Under the pieces are notes generated by a model, which saw nothing but the letters and a program-made list of their open reading frames with translations, ran no database searches and was not told the DNA's origin. Below are positions 25,422-34,660 of a stretch of 64,000 bases of DNA, piece after piece. A program made the translations under genes and the position numbers. Position 1 is the stretch's first letter; every line of letters starts with the position of its first letter. Source of the DNA: DGNJ01 sp002388905 (GTDB taxonomy: Bacteria > Pseudomonadota > Gammaproteobacteria > Pseudomonadales > Porticoccaceae); assembly GCA_036843405.1 (NCBI GenBank), contig DAITSJ010000017.1, positions 6,426-70,425 of the forward strand, given 5' to 3'.

Positions 25422-27560
25422 TTACTGGTCGGATTCCTCGGCAGCGGCGCTTTGCGCTTCGCCGACATCGCCTTCCTCGGCCTTGGCTTCCTTGATGGAT
25501 AGCTTGATGCGGCCGCGGTTGTCGACGTCGAGCACCTTGACCCGCACCTTCTGGCCTTCCTTGAGGTAGTCACTGACGGTGTTGACCCGTTCCTCGGCGA
25601 TCTGGGAGATATGCACCAGACCGTCGGTGCCGGGCAGGAAAGTGACAAAGGCGCCGAAATCCACCACCCGGGCCACGACACCGTCGTAGATCTCGCCGAT
25701 TTCCGGCTCGGCGGTGATCTCTTCAATGCGCGTGACGGCGCTTTTCAATCCTTCGGCATCGTCGCTGTAGATGCGGATGCTGCCATCGTCCTCGATGTCG
25801 ATGGTGGCGCCGGTTTCCTCGGTCAGCGCCCGGATGGTGGCGCCGCCCTTGCCGATCACGTCGCGGATCTTGTCCGGATGGATCTTCATGGTGTGATAGC
25901 GGGGCGCGGTCTCGGAAACTTCCTCGCGACCCTTTTCGATCACCTTGTTCATCTCGCCGAGGATGTGGAGCCGGGCCTGGAGCGCCTGGCCGAGGGCGGT
26001 TTCCATGATTTCCTCGTTGATTCCCTCGATCTTGATATCCATCTGCAGGGCGGTGACGCCCCGGGTGGTACCGGCAACCTTGAAGTCCATGTCGCCCAGG
26101 TGATCCTCGTCGCCGAGGATATCGGTGAGCACGGCGTACTGGTCGCCCTCTTTTACAAGGCCCATGGCAATGCCGGCCACCGGCGCCTTGAGCGGTACGC
26201 CCGCATCCATCAGCGCCAGGCTGGTGCCGCACACCGACGCCATGGAACTGGAACCGTTGGATTCGGTGATCTCCGAAACCACGCGCAGGGTGTAGGGGAA
26301 CTCCTCCTGGGTGGGCAGGACAGCGGCAATACCCCGCCGGGCCAGACGGCCGTGGCCCACTTCCCGGCGGCCGGTGAAGCCGACGCGACCGGCCTCGCCC
26401 ACGGAATAGGGCGGGAAATTGTAGTGGAGCATGAAGGGATCCTTGCGCTCCCCTTCCAGGGCGTCGATGATCTGGGCATCGCGCAGGGAGCCCAGGGTCG
26501 CCGCAACCAGGGCCTGGGTTTCGCCCCGGGTAAACAGGGCGGTACCGTGGACCTTGGCGAGCACGCCCACTTCAACACTGATGGGGCGAACGGTCTTGCC
26601 GTCGCGGCCGTCGATGCGCGGCTCACCGCGCAAAATGCGGCCGCGAACGATGGTCTTTTCGAGTTTCTTGAAGGCATCGCCGACGTTTTCACCGGTAATA
26701 CCTTTCTCCTCGTCGACCAGGCTTTCGACAGCCTCGTTGCGCAATTCACCGATGGCGGCCGTGCGCTCCTGCTTGTCGGTGATACGGTAGGCTTCCTCGA
26801 GGCGCTGACCCACTTTTTCGCTGAGTGCGACGGCCAGATCCTTGTTTTCCTCGGCCGGCTGCCAGTCCCAGCGGGGCTTGCCAACCTGGGCGACAAGCTC
26901 ATCGATCACCTGGATGACGGACTGCATTTCCTGGTGAGCGTAGAGTACGGCGCCGAGCATCAGGTCCTCGGGCAACTCCTTCGCTTCCGACTCGACCATG
27001 AGCACCGCATCCCGGGTACCGGCCACCACCATGTTGAGGCCGGAATCGGCCAGTTCCTGGTAGGTGGGGTTGAGCAGGTAACCCTGGTCGGCGTGGTAAC
27101 CGACACGGGCAGCGCCGATGGGGCCGTTGAAGGGCAGCCCGGAAATGGCCAGGGCCGCGGAAGCGCCGATCATGGCGGGAATGTCCGGATCGTTGTTCTT
27201 GTCCGCCGACATCACGGTGCAGATCACCTGCACTTCGTTCTTGAAACCGTCCGGGAAGAGCGGCCGGATGGGCCGGTCGATAAGCCGGGAGGTCAGGGTC
27301 TCCTTCTCGCTGGGACGGCCCTCGCGCTTGAAGAAGCCGCCGGGAATCTTGCCGGCAGCGTAGGCTTTTTCCTGGTAGTTGACCGTGAGGGGAAAGAAGC
27401 CCTGCCCCTCCTTGGCTTCGCGGACACCGACCACGGTGCACAGGACACTGGTGGTATCCATGGTACAGAGCACCGCACCGGTGGCCTGCCGGGCTATCCG
27501 GCCGGTCTCCAGGGTGACGGTATGCTTGCCGTATTGAAATGATTTGCTGACAGGTTCCAC
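25422..27560 (-). CDS. pnp: polyribonucleotide nucleotidyltransferase (PNPase)
   Basis: PNPase degrades RNA 3'-5' phosphorolytically as part of the degradosome. The 712-residue protein has two RNase PH domains (the second with GRREVGHGRLARRG), a KH domain (IRDVIGKGGATIRALTEETG, about 560-590) and a C-terminal S1 domain (YDGVVARVVDFGAFVTFL). The start is GTG at 27560 after AAGGTGA. It follows rpsO as in E. coli. A 643-residue open frame on the other strand is a shadow. Confidence 0.97.
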   Translation of the reverse strand: MEPVSKSFQYGKHTVTLETGRIARQATGAVLCTMDTTSVLCTVVGVREAKEGQGFFPLTVNYQEKAYAAGKIPGGFFKREGRPSEKETLTSRLIDRPIRPLFPDGFKNEVQVICTVMSADKNNDPDIPAMIGASAALAISGLPFNGPIGAARVGYHADQGYLLNPTYQELADSGLNMVVAGTRDAVLMVESEAKELPEDLMLGAVLYAHQEMQSVIQVIDELVAQVGKPRWDWQPAEENKDLAVALSEKVGQRLEEAYRITDKQERTAAIGELRNEAVESLVDEEKGITGENVGDAFKKLEKTIVRGRILRGEPRIDGRDGKTVRPISVEVGVLAKVHGTALFTRGETQALVAATLGSLRDAQIIDALEGERKDPFMLHYNFPPYSVGEAGRVGFTGRREVGHGRLARRGIAAVLPTQEEFPYTLRVVSEITESNGSSSMASVCGTSLALMDAGVPLKAPVAGIAMGLVKEGDQYAVLTDILGDEDHLGDMDFKVAGTTRGVTALQMDIKIEGINEEIMETALGQALQARLHILGEMNKVIEKGREEVSETAPRYHTMKIHPDKIRDVIGKGGATIRALTEETGATIDIEDDGSIRIYSDDAEGLKSAVTRIEEITAEPEIGEIYDGVVARVVDFGAFVTFLPGTDGLVHISQIAEERVNTVSDYLKEGQKVRVKVLDVDNRGRIKLSIKEAKAEEGDVGEAQSAAAEESDQ

Positions 27561-27573
27561 TTTTTCACCTTCT

Positions 27574-27602
27574 CAAAAACAACGACGGCTCCATCCGGAG
27601 CC
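27574..27602 (-). terminator. rho-independent terminator after rpsO
   Basis: On the minus strand GGCTCC-GGAT-GGAGCC (27602-27587) is followed by GTCGTTG and a T-run at 27579-27575. It lies between rpsO and pnp, where partial readthrough is normal in E. coli. Confidence 0.75.
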
Positions 27603-27613
27603 GCCTTGGTAAA

Positions 27614-27883
27614 TTAACGACGCAGACCCAGTTTCTTGATGAGTTCGGCGTAGCGATTGGCGTCCTTCTTTTTCAGGTAGTCGAGCAGCTTGCGGCGCTG
27701 GTTGACCATGCGGATCAAGCCACGGCGGGAGTGGTGATCCTTTTTGTGCCCCTGGAAGTGACCTTGCAGTTTGTTGATGTTGGCGGTAAGCAGGGCCACC
27801 TGGACTTCCGGCGAACCGGTATCGCCCTCGCCCTGTCCAAACTCCTTGCTGATCGCCTGTTTCTCGGCTGCATTCAGTGCCAT
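27614..27883 (-). CDS. rpsO: 30S ribosomal protein S15
   Basis: The 89 residues equal E. coli S15. The conserved core GDTGSPEVQVALLTANINKL and HSRRGLIRMVNQRRKLLDYL is intact. It binds the central domain of 16S rRNA and represses its own mRNA in E. coli. An ATG at 27883 with AGAAATG upstream fits. The 295-bp gap to truB holds an array of hairpins. Confidence 0.97.
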   Translation of the reverse strand: MALNAAEKQAISKEFGQGEGDTGSPEVQVALLTANINKLQGHFQGHKKDHHSRRGLIRMVNQRRKLLDYLKKKDANRYAELIKKLGLRR

Positions 27884-28045
27884 AACATTTCTCCATCATG
27901 CGGTTGTCGGATTCAGGGTTGTCCGCGCATGTGTACAGACACCCTAATTAAACCAGTAACAAAATAGATATCCGTATCGATTTTGTTGATGCGTCTCGGG
28001 AATACCGACGGAATTACGTGGAATTCCTTGTATTTCCGAGCCTTG

Positions 28046-28166
28046 CATTGGCCTTCGGCCAATGGCGGTACATCCTGTACCGCTTATTCACCCGATAACA
28101 TTGATAGCCGGGTGAATAGATTTGGCTCACAGCGAGCCAATACGTGTCGCCCCGGGATACCGGGGC
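28046..28166. repeat. array of five consecutive stem-loops between truB and rpsO
   Basis: Five hairpins lie almost end to end: 28046-28064 (8-bp stem, CATTGGCC), 28065-28083 (8-bp stem, GCGGTACA), 28085-28118 (10-bp stem, TATTCACCCG), 28122-28140 (7-bp stem, TTGGCTC) and 28149-28166 (7-bp stem, GCCCCGG). The stems are perfect but have different sequences, so this is not a simple tandem repeat. None has a T-run on either strand. The array lies in the transcribed spacer read from truB to rpsO. Confidence 0.85.
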
Positions 28167-28178
28167 CTTACTCTAAAA

Positions 28179-29126
28179 TCAGTCCGGCTCCACCATCAAG
28201 CGCCGGGGAGCGAGCATGCCGTCCTCGAGGACCTCGCCAACCCCGAGAAAGGGGCCATCCGATTCGAAGATGCGCACTATATCGCCTTCTCCCGCTTCGC
28301 GATAGGCCTTGGGCGCCACCACCGGCTGCCCGCGCCGGAAATACCAGGCGATGGAATCGGGCAGATTCACCGCCATCAGGTGGGCGACGGCTGCATTCAC
28401 CGGCTTGAGGAGGAAATCCAGGTCCTCGCCGCGCTTGCCCTCCCGGAGTTTTTCCAACTGCTCCAGGGTGACGGCGTCTTCGCCGGTGAAGGAGCCGGCA
28501 CCGGTGCGGTGCAGCGCCGATACGTGGGCGCCACAACCCAGCACCTCCCCCAGGTCCTCGGCGAGGGTACGCACATAGGTACCCTTGCTGCAGTGTATCT
28601 CCACGTCCGCCTCGGCCCGCTCACCGGGCCGGAAGTCGAGCAGTTCGAACCGGTGGATGGTCACCGGCCGGGGTTCCCGTTCCACTTCCACGCCTTCCCG
28701 GGCCAGCTTGTACAGGGGCTTGCCGTCCTTCTTCAGGGCCGAGTACATGGACGGTACCTGTTCGATCTCTCCCCGGAACGTTTCCAGGGCCTGCTCCACT
28801 TGTGAGGCTGTCAGCTCAGCCGCGCTGGACTCTTCGACGACCTCGCCCTCGGCATCGCCGGTGCGGGTGGAAATGCCGAACCGGAAAGTACTGCGATAAC
28901 GCTTGTCCGCATCCAGCAGGAACTGGGTGAACTTGGTTGCCTCCCCCAGGCAGATGGGCAGGACACCCGTGGCCATGGGGTCGAGGCTGCCGGTGTGCCC
29001 GGCCTTGGCGGCGTACATAAGGTACTTGACCCGCTGCAAGGCGTCGTTGGACGTGATTCCCGCCGGCTTGTTCAACACCAGAATACCGGTGACCGGTCGG
29101 CCCCGCTGTCGTCTGCGCCGCCCCAC
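28179..29126 (-). CDS. truB: tRNA pseudouridine(55) synthase
   Basis: TruB makes pseudouridine 55 in the T-loop of tRNAs. The 315-residue protein has the catalytic motif GHTGSLDPMATGVLP with the nucleophile Asp (about D48), GTYVRTLAEDLG and a C-terminal PUA domain. The start immediately follows the rbfA stop. Confidence 0.96.
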   Translation of the reverse strand: MGRRRRQRGRPVTGILVLNKPAGITSNDALQRVKYLMYAAKAGHTGSLDPMATGVLPICLGEATKFTQFLLDADKRYRSTFRFGISTRTGDAEGEVVEESSAAELTASQVEQALETFRGEIEQVPSMYSALKKDGKPLYKLAREGVEVEREPRPVTIHRFELLDFRPGERAEADVEIHCSKGTYVRTLAEDLGEVLGCGAHVSALHRTGAGSFTGEDAVTLEQLEKLREGKRGEDLDFLLKPVNAAVAHLMAVNLPDSIAWYFRRGQPVVAPKAYREAGEGDIVRIFESDGPFLGVGEVLEDGMLAPRRLMVEPD

Positions 29127-29510
29127 TTATTCGTCCTCGCTGTTCTTGGCCCGGTCCCGGGACACAGCGTAGTCAATAAGGGCGGACAGGTGCTGGCCCC
29201 GCTCGCCGCTGGCATCGAAGAGAAACTTGAGGCGCGGTACCACACGCAACTGCATCCGCTTGGCGAGCAGCGTGCGCAGGAAACCCGCCGCGCCGTTGAG
29301 GGCGGCCACGCCCTCCCGCGTCTCCTCTTCGGAGTTTTCACCCACGAAGTTGACGAAGACCTTGGCATGGGCCAGGTCGCGGCTCACCTCCACGGCGGTG
29401 ATATTGAGCATCCCCACCCGGGGGTCGCGCAGCTCGTCGCGCACCAGTTGCGCGAGTTCCCGCTGCAGGGCATCGGCGACCCGCTCGGTGCGGCTGAAGT
29501 CCTTGGGCAT
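29127..29510 (-). CDS. rbfA: 30S ribosome-binding factor RbfA
   Basis: RbfA is a 30S assembly factor with a KH-like fold. The 127 residues begin MPKDFSRTERVADALQRELA and continue LAHAKVFVNFVG, both typical. It lies between infB (28 bp) and truB (0 bp). Confidence 0.96.
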   Translation of the reverse strand: MPKDFSRTERVADALQRELAQLVRDELRDPRVGMLNITAVEVSRDLAHAKVFVNFVGENSEEETREGVAALNGAAGFLRTLLAKRMQLRVVPRLKFLFDASGERGQHLSALIDYAVSRDRAKNSEDE

Positions 29511-29538
29511 CGGTACTGTCTCCCGGCGTTACGGCAAA

Positions 29539-32106
29539 TCAGAGCTGCCGCGCCACCTCTTTGACATCGTAGACTTCGATCTGGTCGCCGGGCTTGACGT
29601 CGTTGTAGTCCTTGACGCCGATACCGCACTCGGTACCGCTGCGCACTTCGTTGACGTCGTCCTTGAAGCGGCGCAGGGATTCCAGGGAGCCTTCGTAAAT
29701 CACCACGTTATCGCGCAGCACCCGGATAGGCTTGTTGCGGTACACGGTACCCTCGGTAACGAGACAGCCGGCAATCTGGCCAAACTTGGGCGAGCGGAAC
29801 ACGTCCCGAACCTCGGCGATACCGACGATTTCCTCGCGGACCTCCGGGGCCAGCATGCCGGACAGCGCCTGTTTGACGTCGTCGAGCAGATTGTAGATAA
29901 CGCTGTAGTAACGAATCTCCACGCCCTCGGCCTCGGCCAGCTTGCGCCCCGTGGCATCGGCCCGGACATTGAAGCCCAGCACCACGGCATTGGCGGTGAT
30001 CGCCAGGTTGATATCGGATTCGGTGAGCCCGCCGACGCCGGAGGACACCACGTTGACCGCCACCTCCTCGGTATTGATGTCTTCGAAGGAGGACAGAATG
30101 GCTTCCAGGGACCCGCGCACGTCGGCCTTGACCACCACCGGCAGGACCTTCCTCTCGGTCTCCTCCTCGAAGGCGGCGAACATGTTTTCCAGCTTGGCGG
30201 CCTGCTGCCGGGCAAGGCGCTCGTCCCGGGCCTTCTGCTGACGGAATTCCGCCACTTCCCGGGCCTTGCGCTCGTCCGCCACCACCACGAACTCGTCGCC
30301 GGCGGCGGGCGCGGAATCCAGGCCGACAATCTCCACGGGAATGGAGGGGCCGGCCTCGGCCACGGGCTTGCCGGCCTCGTCGTTCATCAGGCGGATCTTG
30401 CCCACGCTCTCGCCGGCGAGGACGAAGTCGCCCTTGTTCAGGGTACCGGCCTGGACCAGTGCCGTGGCGACGACGCCGCGGCCCTTCTCCAGGCGCGCCT
30501 CGACAATAACGCCTCTGGCGGGAACGTCCACCGGTGCCTTGAGTTCCAGCAACTCGGATTGCAGGAGGATGGATTCCAGCAGCTCGTCGATGCCGTCGCC
30601 GGTCTGGGCGGAGACCTTGACGAACTGGGTGTCGCCGCCCCAGTCCTCGGGAATAACGTCCTTGGCGGCCAGCTCGCTGATCACGCGTTCGGGGTCGGCG
30701 CCCTCCTTGTCCATCTTGTTGATGGCCACGACCAGGGGCACACCCGCCGCCCTGGCGTGCTGAATGGCCTCCTCGGTCTGGGGCATGACGCCGTCATCCG
30801 CCGCCACCACCAGGATCACCACATCGGTGGCCTGCGCACCGCGGGCGCGCATGGCGGTAAAGGCGGCGTGGCCAGGGGTATCCAGGAAGGTGATCATGCC
30901 CTCCGGCGTGTTCACGTGGTAGGCGCCTATATGCTGGGTGATGCCGCCGGCTTCGCCGGAGGCCACCTTGGTCTTGCGGATATGGTCGAGCAGGGAGGTT
31001 TTGCCGTGGTCCACGTGACCCATCACCGTCACCACGGGGGCGCGGGGCTGCAGGTCCTCGCTCTCTTCCTCCACTGCCAGTTCTTTCTTGAGCTCCTGCT
31101 CGAGGGCGTCGTCGGATACCGGCACCGGCTTGTGGCCCAGTTCCTCCACCACCAGTATGGCGGTGTCCTGGTCGATGCTCTGGTTAATGGTGGCCATGGT
31201 GCCCAGCTTCATGAGCTCCTTGATCACCACCGGGGCCTTCACGGACATGCGCTGGGCGAGGTCGCCCACCTGGATCGCCTCGGGAACTTCCACCTCGTGG
31301 ACGATCTTGCCGGTGGGCTTCTGGAAGGTGTGCCGGTTCTCGACCTTGATAGCGGGGCTGCGGGATTTGAGCCGGGGTTTCTTTTTGTCCGGCTCGGGCG
31401 CCACCACTTCCTCGGCTTCCGCCAGCAGGTCCTCGGGACGCTGCTTGCGACCCTTGGTTTCCTTCGTCTTGAGCTTCTTCTTGGCGGGTTTGTCCTCGTC
31501 CTCGTCTTCCCGGGGCCGCTTCTTGACGTGTTTCTTGTCGCCGGCCTTGGCCGCGGCGGGCTCCAGGGGCTGCTCGACGCCGGGCACCACGGGGCCGGCG
31601 GGGGTCTGCTCCGCCCCGCCCTGTTCTTCGCTTTCCCGGGCCTGGCGCGCTTCCTCCTCCCGTCGACGGGCCTCTTCTTCCTCGGCCTTACGGCGTGCCT
31701 CTATGGCCGCCTGTCGCTTGATCTCGACATCGTCGGTAAAACCACCGGACGGCGCTGGCGCCGGACTGGTGGCGGGCGCTTCCGTCTCGGCTTGAGGCTC
31801 GGGAGCCTCCCCCTGATCCTCTCGCTTGACGTAGGTGCGTTTCTTGCGCACCTCCACGTTGACGGTCTTCTTGCCGCCGGTTTTCAGGGTGCTGGTGGTC
31901 TTGCGCCGCAGGGTTATCTTCCTGGGCTCGCGGGGCTTGTCCCCATGCAGGCCCTTGAGATACGCCAGCAGCTGCTGCTTCTCTTCATCGCTGACCGTTT
32001 CATCCGGCGAGGTGTGCTTCAACCCCGCTTCGCCCATCTGCTTGAGCAGGCGATCCACGGACGCTCCGACTACCTCGGCGAGTTGACTTACGGTAACTTC
32101 AGCCAT
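29539..32106 (-). CDS. infB: translation initiation factor IF-2
   Basis: IF-2 brings fMet-tRNA to the 30S subunit using GTP. The 855-residue protein has the N-terminal IF2_N domain (VSQLAEVVGASVDRLLKQM), a long charged low-complexity linker (about 90-290), the G domain with G1 GHVDHGKTS near residue 363 and DTPGHAAF, NKMD, and domains II-IV. Long antisense open frames here reflect its GC-rich codon usage. Confidence 0.97.
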   Translation of the reverse strand: MAEVTVSQLAEVVGASVDRLLKQMGEAGLKHTSPDETVSDEEKQQLLAYLKGLHGDKPREPRKITLRRKTTSTLKTGGKKTVNVEVRKKRTYVKREDQGEAPEPQAETEAPATSPAPAPSGGFTDDVEIKRQAAIEARRKAEEEEARRREEEARQARESEEQGGAEQTPAGPVVPGVEQPLEPAAAKAGDKKHVKKRPREDEDEDKPAKKKLKTKETKGRKQRPEDLLAEAEEVVAPEPDKKKPRLKSRSPAIKVENRHTFQKPTGKIVHEVEVPEAIQVGDLAQRMSVKAPVVIKELMKLGTMATINQSIDQDTAILVVEELGHKPVPVSDDALEQELKKELAVEEESEDLQPRAPVVTVMGHVDHGKTSLLDHIRKTKVASGEAGGITQHIGAYHVNTPEGMITFLDTPGHAAFTAMRARGAQATDVVILVVAADDGVMPQTEEAIQHARAAGVPLVVAINKMDKEGADPERVISELAAKDVIPEDWGGDTQFVKVSAQTGDGIDELLESILLQSELLELKAPVDVPARGVIVEARLEKGRGVVATALVQAGTLNKGDFVLAGESVGKIRLMNDEAGKPVAEAGPSIPVEIVGLDSAPAAGDEFVVVADERKAREVAEFRQQKARDERLARQQAAKLENMFAAFEEETERKVLPVVVKADVRGSLEAILSSFEDINTEEVAVNVVSSGVGGLTESDINLAITANAVVLGFNVRADATGRKLAEAEGVEIRYYSVIYNLLDDVKQALSGMLAPEVREEIVGIAEVRDVFRSPKFGQIAGCLVTEGTVYRNKPIRVLRDNVVIYEGSLESLRRFKDDVNEVRSGTECGIGVKDYNDVKPGDQIEVYDVKEVARQL

Positions 32107-32148
32107 TCAATTTCCTCAAGTTTCGATTTCCGCTCCGACCCGATAGCA

Positions 32149-33630
32149 CTATTCTTCGGCAAACCAGGGAGCCCGGGCGGTCATAATCAGTTCGGCAGCC
32201 TGTGTCTCGTCGAGTTCCTCGATATCCGCGAGGTCGTCGACGGCCTGCTCCGCCAGGTCCTCCATGGTGACAATGCCCTGAGCCGCCAACTGCCGTGCGA
32301 GTTCCGGGGTCATGCCCTCCATGTTGAGAAGGTCTTCCGCCGGCTGGGCGAAGTCCTCTTCCGAGGCCAGGGCCTGGGTAAGGAGCGCATCCTTGGCGCG
32401 GGCGCGCAACTCCTCGGCCACTTCCTCGTCGAACCCTTCCACGGCCATCATTTCCTCGATGGGCACATAGGCCACTTCCTCGAGAGAGCTGAATCCCTCC
32501 TCCACCAGTACGGTGGCGACATCCTCGTCGATGTCGAGCAGGGACATGAAGGTCTCCACCAGGGTGCCCGCCTCGGCCTCGTGCTTGGCTTCGGCTTCCT
32601 CGATGCTCATGACATTGATGTTCCAGCCGGTCAGTTCCACTGCCAGGCGCACATTCTGGCCGCTCTTGCCGATGGCCTGGGCCAGGTTGTCCTCGGCCAC
32701 GGCGACATCCATGGAGTGGGCATCCTCGTCGACGACGATGGACTCAACCTCGGCGGGCGCCATGGCGTTGATCACCAACTGGGCCGGATTGTCGTCCCAG
32801 AGGACAATATCGATGCGCTCGCCGTCCAGCTCATTGGATACCGCCTGGACCCGGGCCCCGCGCATGCCCACACAGGCGCCCACGGGGTCGATGCGACCGT
32901 CATTGGTCTTGACCGCGATCTTGGCCCGGGAACCCGGATCCCGGGCAGCACCGCGAATCTCGATAACCTGTTCGGAAATCTCCGGCACCTCGATGGTGAA
33001 CAGCTGGATCAGCATTTCGTTGCAGGCCCGGCTGAGCAACAGCTGGGGGCCCCGGCTCTCGGTGCGAATTTCGGTCAGGATGGCGCGCATCCTGTCGTTG
33101 ACCCGGAAAACCTCCCGGCCCACCAGTTCCTCCCGGGGCAGCAGACCTTCGGCGTTGTTGCCCAGGTCGACAATAATGTGGTCCCGCGTCACTTTCTTGA
33201 CAGTGCCGCTGACCAGTTCGCCCACCTTGTTGCGGTATTGATCGGCAACCAGCTGCCGCTCGGCGTCCCGCACCTTCTGGACGATAACCTGCTTGGCGGT
33301 CTGGGCGGCGATCCGGCCAAAGCCAACGTTTTCCACGGGCTCTTCGTAGATGTCGCCGGGCTTGAGGTTGGGGTCTTTTTCGTGGGCCTCCTCCACGGTG
33401 AACTGGGTTCCCAGCTCGGCCAGGGTGTCGTCGTCGACGACCTCCCACCAGCGATAGGTATCGTAATCGCCGGTCTTGCGATCGATCACCACACGGATAT
33501 TGGCACCCTCGTCGTAACGCTTCTTGGTGGCCGTCGCCAGCGCTTGCTCCATGGCTTCGAATATAATTTCCTCGGAGACGCCCTTCTCATTGGAAACGGC
33601 CTCCGCAACCATCAAAATCTCTTTATTCAT
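32149..33630 (-). CDS. nusA: transcription termination/antitermination factor NusA
   Basis: NusA binds RNA polymerase and modulates pausing, termination and antitermination. The 493 residues have the N-terminal domain, S1 (VSGTVKKVTRDHIIVDLGNN), two KH domains (VGACVGMRGARVQAVSNELD and AIGKSGQNVRLAVEL) and two C-terminal helix-hairpin-helix-like acidic repeats. It follows rimP by 3 bp. Confidence 0.97.
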   Translation of the reverse strand: MNKEILMVAEAVSNEKGVSEEIIFEAMEQALATATKKRYDEGANIRVVIDRKTGDYDTYRWWEVVDDDTLAELGTQFTVEEAHEKDPNLKPGDIYEEPVENVGFGRIAAQTAKQVIVQKVRDAERQLVADQYRNKVGELVSGTVKKVTRDHIIVDLGNNAEGLLPREELVGREVFRVNDRMRAILTEIRTESRGPQLLLSRACNEMLIQLFTIEVPEISEQVIEIRGAARDPGSRAKIAVKTNDGRIDPVGACVGMRGARVQAVSNELDGERIDIVLWDDNPAQLVINAMAPAEVESIVVDEDAHSMDVAVAEDNLAQAIGKSGQNVRLAVELTGWNINVMSIEEAEAKHEAEAGTLVETFMSLLDIDEDVATVLVEEGFSSLEEVAYVPIEEMMAVEGFDEEVAEELRARAKDALLTQALASEEDFAQPAEDLLNMEGMTPELARQLAAQGIVTMEDLAEQAVDDLADIEELDETQAAELIMTARAPWFAEE

Positions 33631-33633
33631 CCG

Positions 33634-34110
33634 TCAGCCTCTTGTTACGTCCTTCCCGAAACGGGGGACCACCTTCGCCCTGTCGATCGACTCGACCGGA
33701 AACAAATATTCGTGATCGTCGACCACTACGACGACATCGTTGCCTTCCACACCGGCCAGACGCCCCTTGAACTTGCGGCGACCCTCGTAGGGGACGCGCA
33801 ACCGGACACTGACATCTTCGCCGGCAAATTGCTCGAACTGCGCAATGGTGTACAGCGGCCTGTCCATGCCCGGCGAGGAAACCTCGAGGGTGTACTCGCC
33901 CCGAATCGGGTCTTCCACATCGAGAACACTGCTGACCTGCCGACTGACGCGCTCGCAATCGTCGAGCACCACCCCATCGGGCTTGTCGATATAAAGGCGC
34001 AGGGTGCTGCGCCTGCCGCTGCTGTGCAGTTCCAGGCCCCAAAGCTGACAGCCCATGGACTCAACCACGGGCTCAAGCAACTCCAGCAAAAGGCCCTGCC
34101 TTGTCCCCAC
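33634..34110 (-). CDS. rimP: ribosome maturation factor RimP
   Basis: RimP helps assemble the 30S subunit. With a GTG start at 34110, the protein has 158 residues and begins in register with the family (LLELLEPVVESMGCQLWGLE). GGGAGG lies 10 bp before this GTG. The ATG at 34161 would add 17 atypical residues and lies against the terminator. Conserved blocks are YIDKPDGVVLDDCERVSRQV and YTLEVSSPGMDRPL. Confidence 0.93.
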   Translation of the reverse strand: MGTRQGLLLELLEPVVESMGCQLWGLELHSSGRRSTLRLYIDKPDGVVLDDCERVSRQVSSVLDVEDPIRGEYTLEVSSPGMDRPLYTIAQFEQFAGEDVSVRLRVPYEGRRKFKGRLAGVEGNDVVVVVDDHEYLFPVESIDRAKVVPRFGKDVTRG

Positions 34111-34163
34111 GATCGCTCGACCTCCCAGTGAAGGCCCGTTCGGGAGCCTTGCTTTTCCCATAG

Positions 34164-34187
34164 CAAAAAGCCCCTAAAAAGGGGCCT
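34164..34187 (-). terminator. terminator/attenuator between tRNA-fMet and rimP
   Basis: On the minus strand GGCCCC-TTTTTA-GGGGC is followed by TTTTTGC. It lies after the tRNA gene and before rimP, matching the E. coli metY layout where some transcription continues into the nusA operon. Confidence 0.85.
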
Positions 34188-34216
34188 TCCGGTTTGCGCC
34201 GACCCGGCGCGTTTGT

Positions 34217-34245
34217 TGGCGGCGAAGGGGGACTTGAACCTGCGC
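34217..34245 (-). pseudogene. tRNA 3'-end remnant
   Basis: The minus strand reads like the last third of a tRNA: a T-loop GGTTCAAGTCC followed by CCCTTCGCCGCCA, ending in CCA like serine tRNAs. No matching 5' acceptor (GGCGAAG) or anticodon arm is found upstream; instead the space to tRNA-fMet holds an unrelated hairpin (TGCCAGT/ACTGGCA). The T stem is poorly paired. It is best read as a remnant, or a scar of an integration event. Confidence 0.55.
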
Positions 34246-34320
34246 CTCCGCCCGGCCGTGCCTGCCAGTGCCGAATCCGATCTCCGGACGCTCGCAACCT
34301 ACTGGCACCAACCTTCCAAT

Positions 34321-34397
<77 letters not shown>

Positions 34398-34480
34398 TCA
34401 AACTTGCTTCCCGGCCGAACCAACCTGTCCGGCGCTCCGCATGAGGCGCTGATGCTGCCATCCTGCGGCGAGGGCGACGA

Positions 34481-34509
34481 ATTATAGGGGCCCGCCCCTT
34501 ACCGGTCAA
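34481..34509 (-). promoter_or_regulatory. sigma-70 promoter of tRNA-fMet and the rimP operon
   Basis: On the minus strand TTGACC (34509-34504), a 17-bp spacer and TATAAT (34486-34481) form a near-perfect promoter. It is followed by a GC-rich discriminator (TCGTCGCCC), as in stable-RNA promoters under stringent control. The predicted start is near 34474, 77 bp before the tRNA. Confidence 0.9.
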
Positions 34510-34630
34510 GGCGTATTGCGCTTCTTTTCAGGTAAATCCCATGGTCGCGCGACGGATGGATGCTGTAAACGACGAGCCTGTCTTGACTGCCCGGAGCGTT
34601 CATTCCAGCATAGGCTGCCAGGGACCACCC

Positions 34631-34660
34631 GTAGCACCACTATAAGTAGCACCACTATAA
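34631..34660. repeat. tandem duplication of a 15-bp unit
   Basis: Two identical copies of GTAGCACCACTATAA stand head to tail about 150 bp upstream of the hybrid kinase gene. They could duplicate a regulatory site or be a simple slippage product. Confidence 0.6.

Noticed and set aside
25611..27542. 643-codon open frame on the plus strand
   Set aside because: Antisense shadow of pnp.
29227..34131. 1634-codon open frame on the plus strand
   Set aside because: It is antisense to infB, nusA and rimP, whose frames are certain. Its translation is low-complexity and reflects GC-rich third positions.
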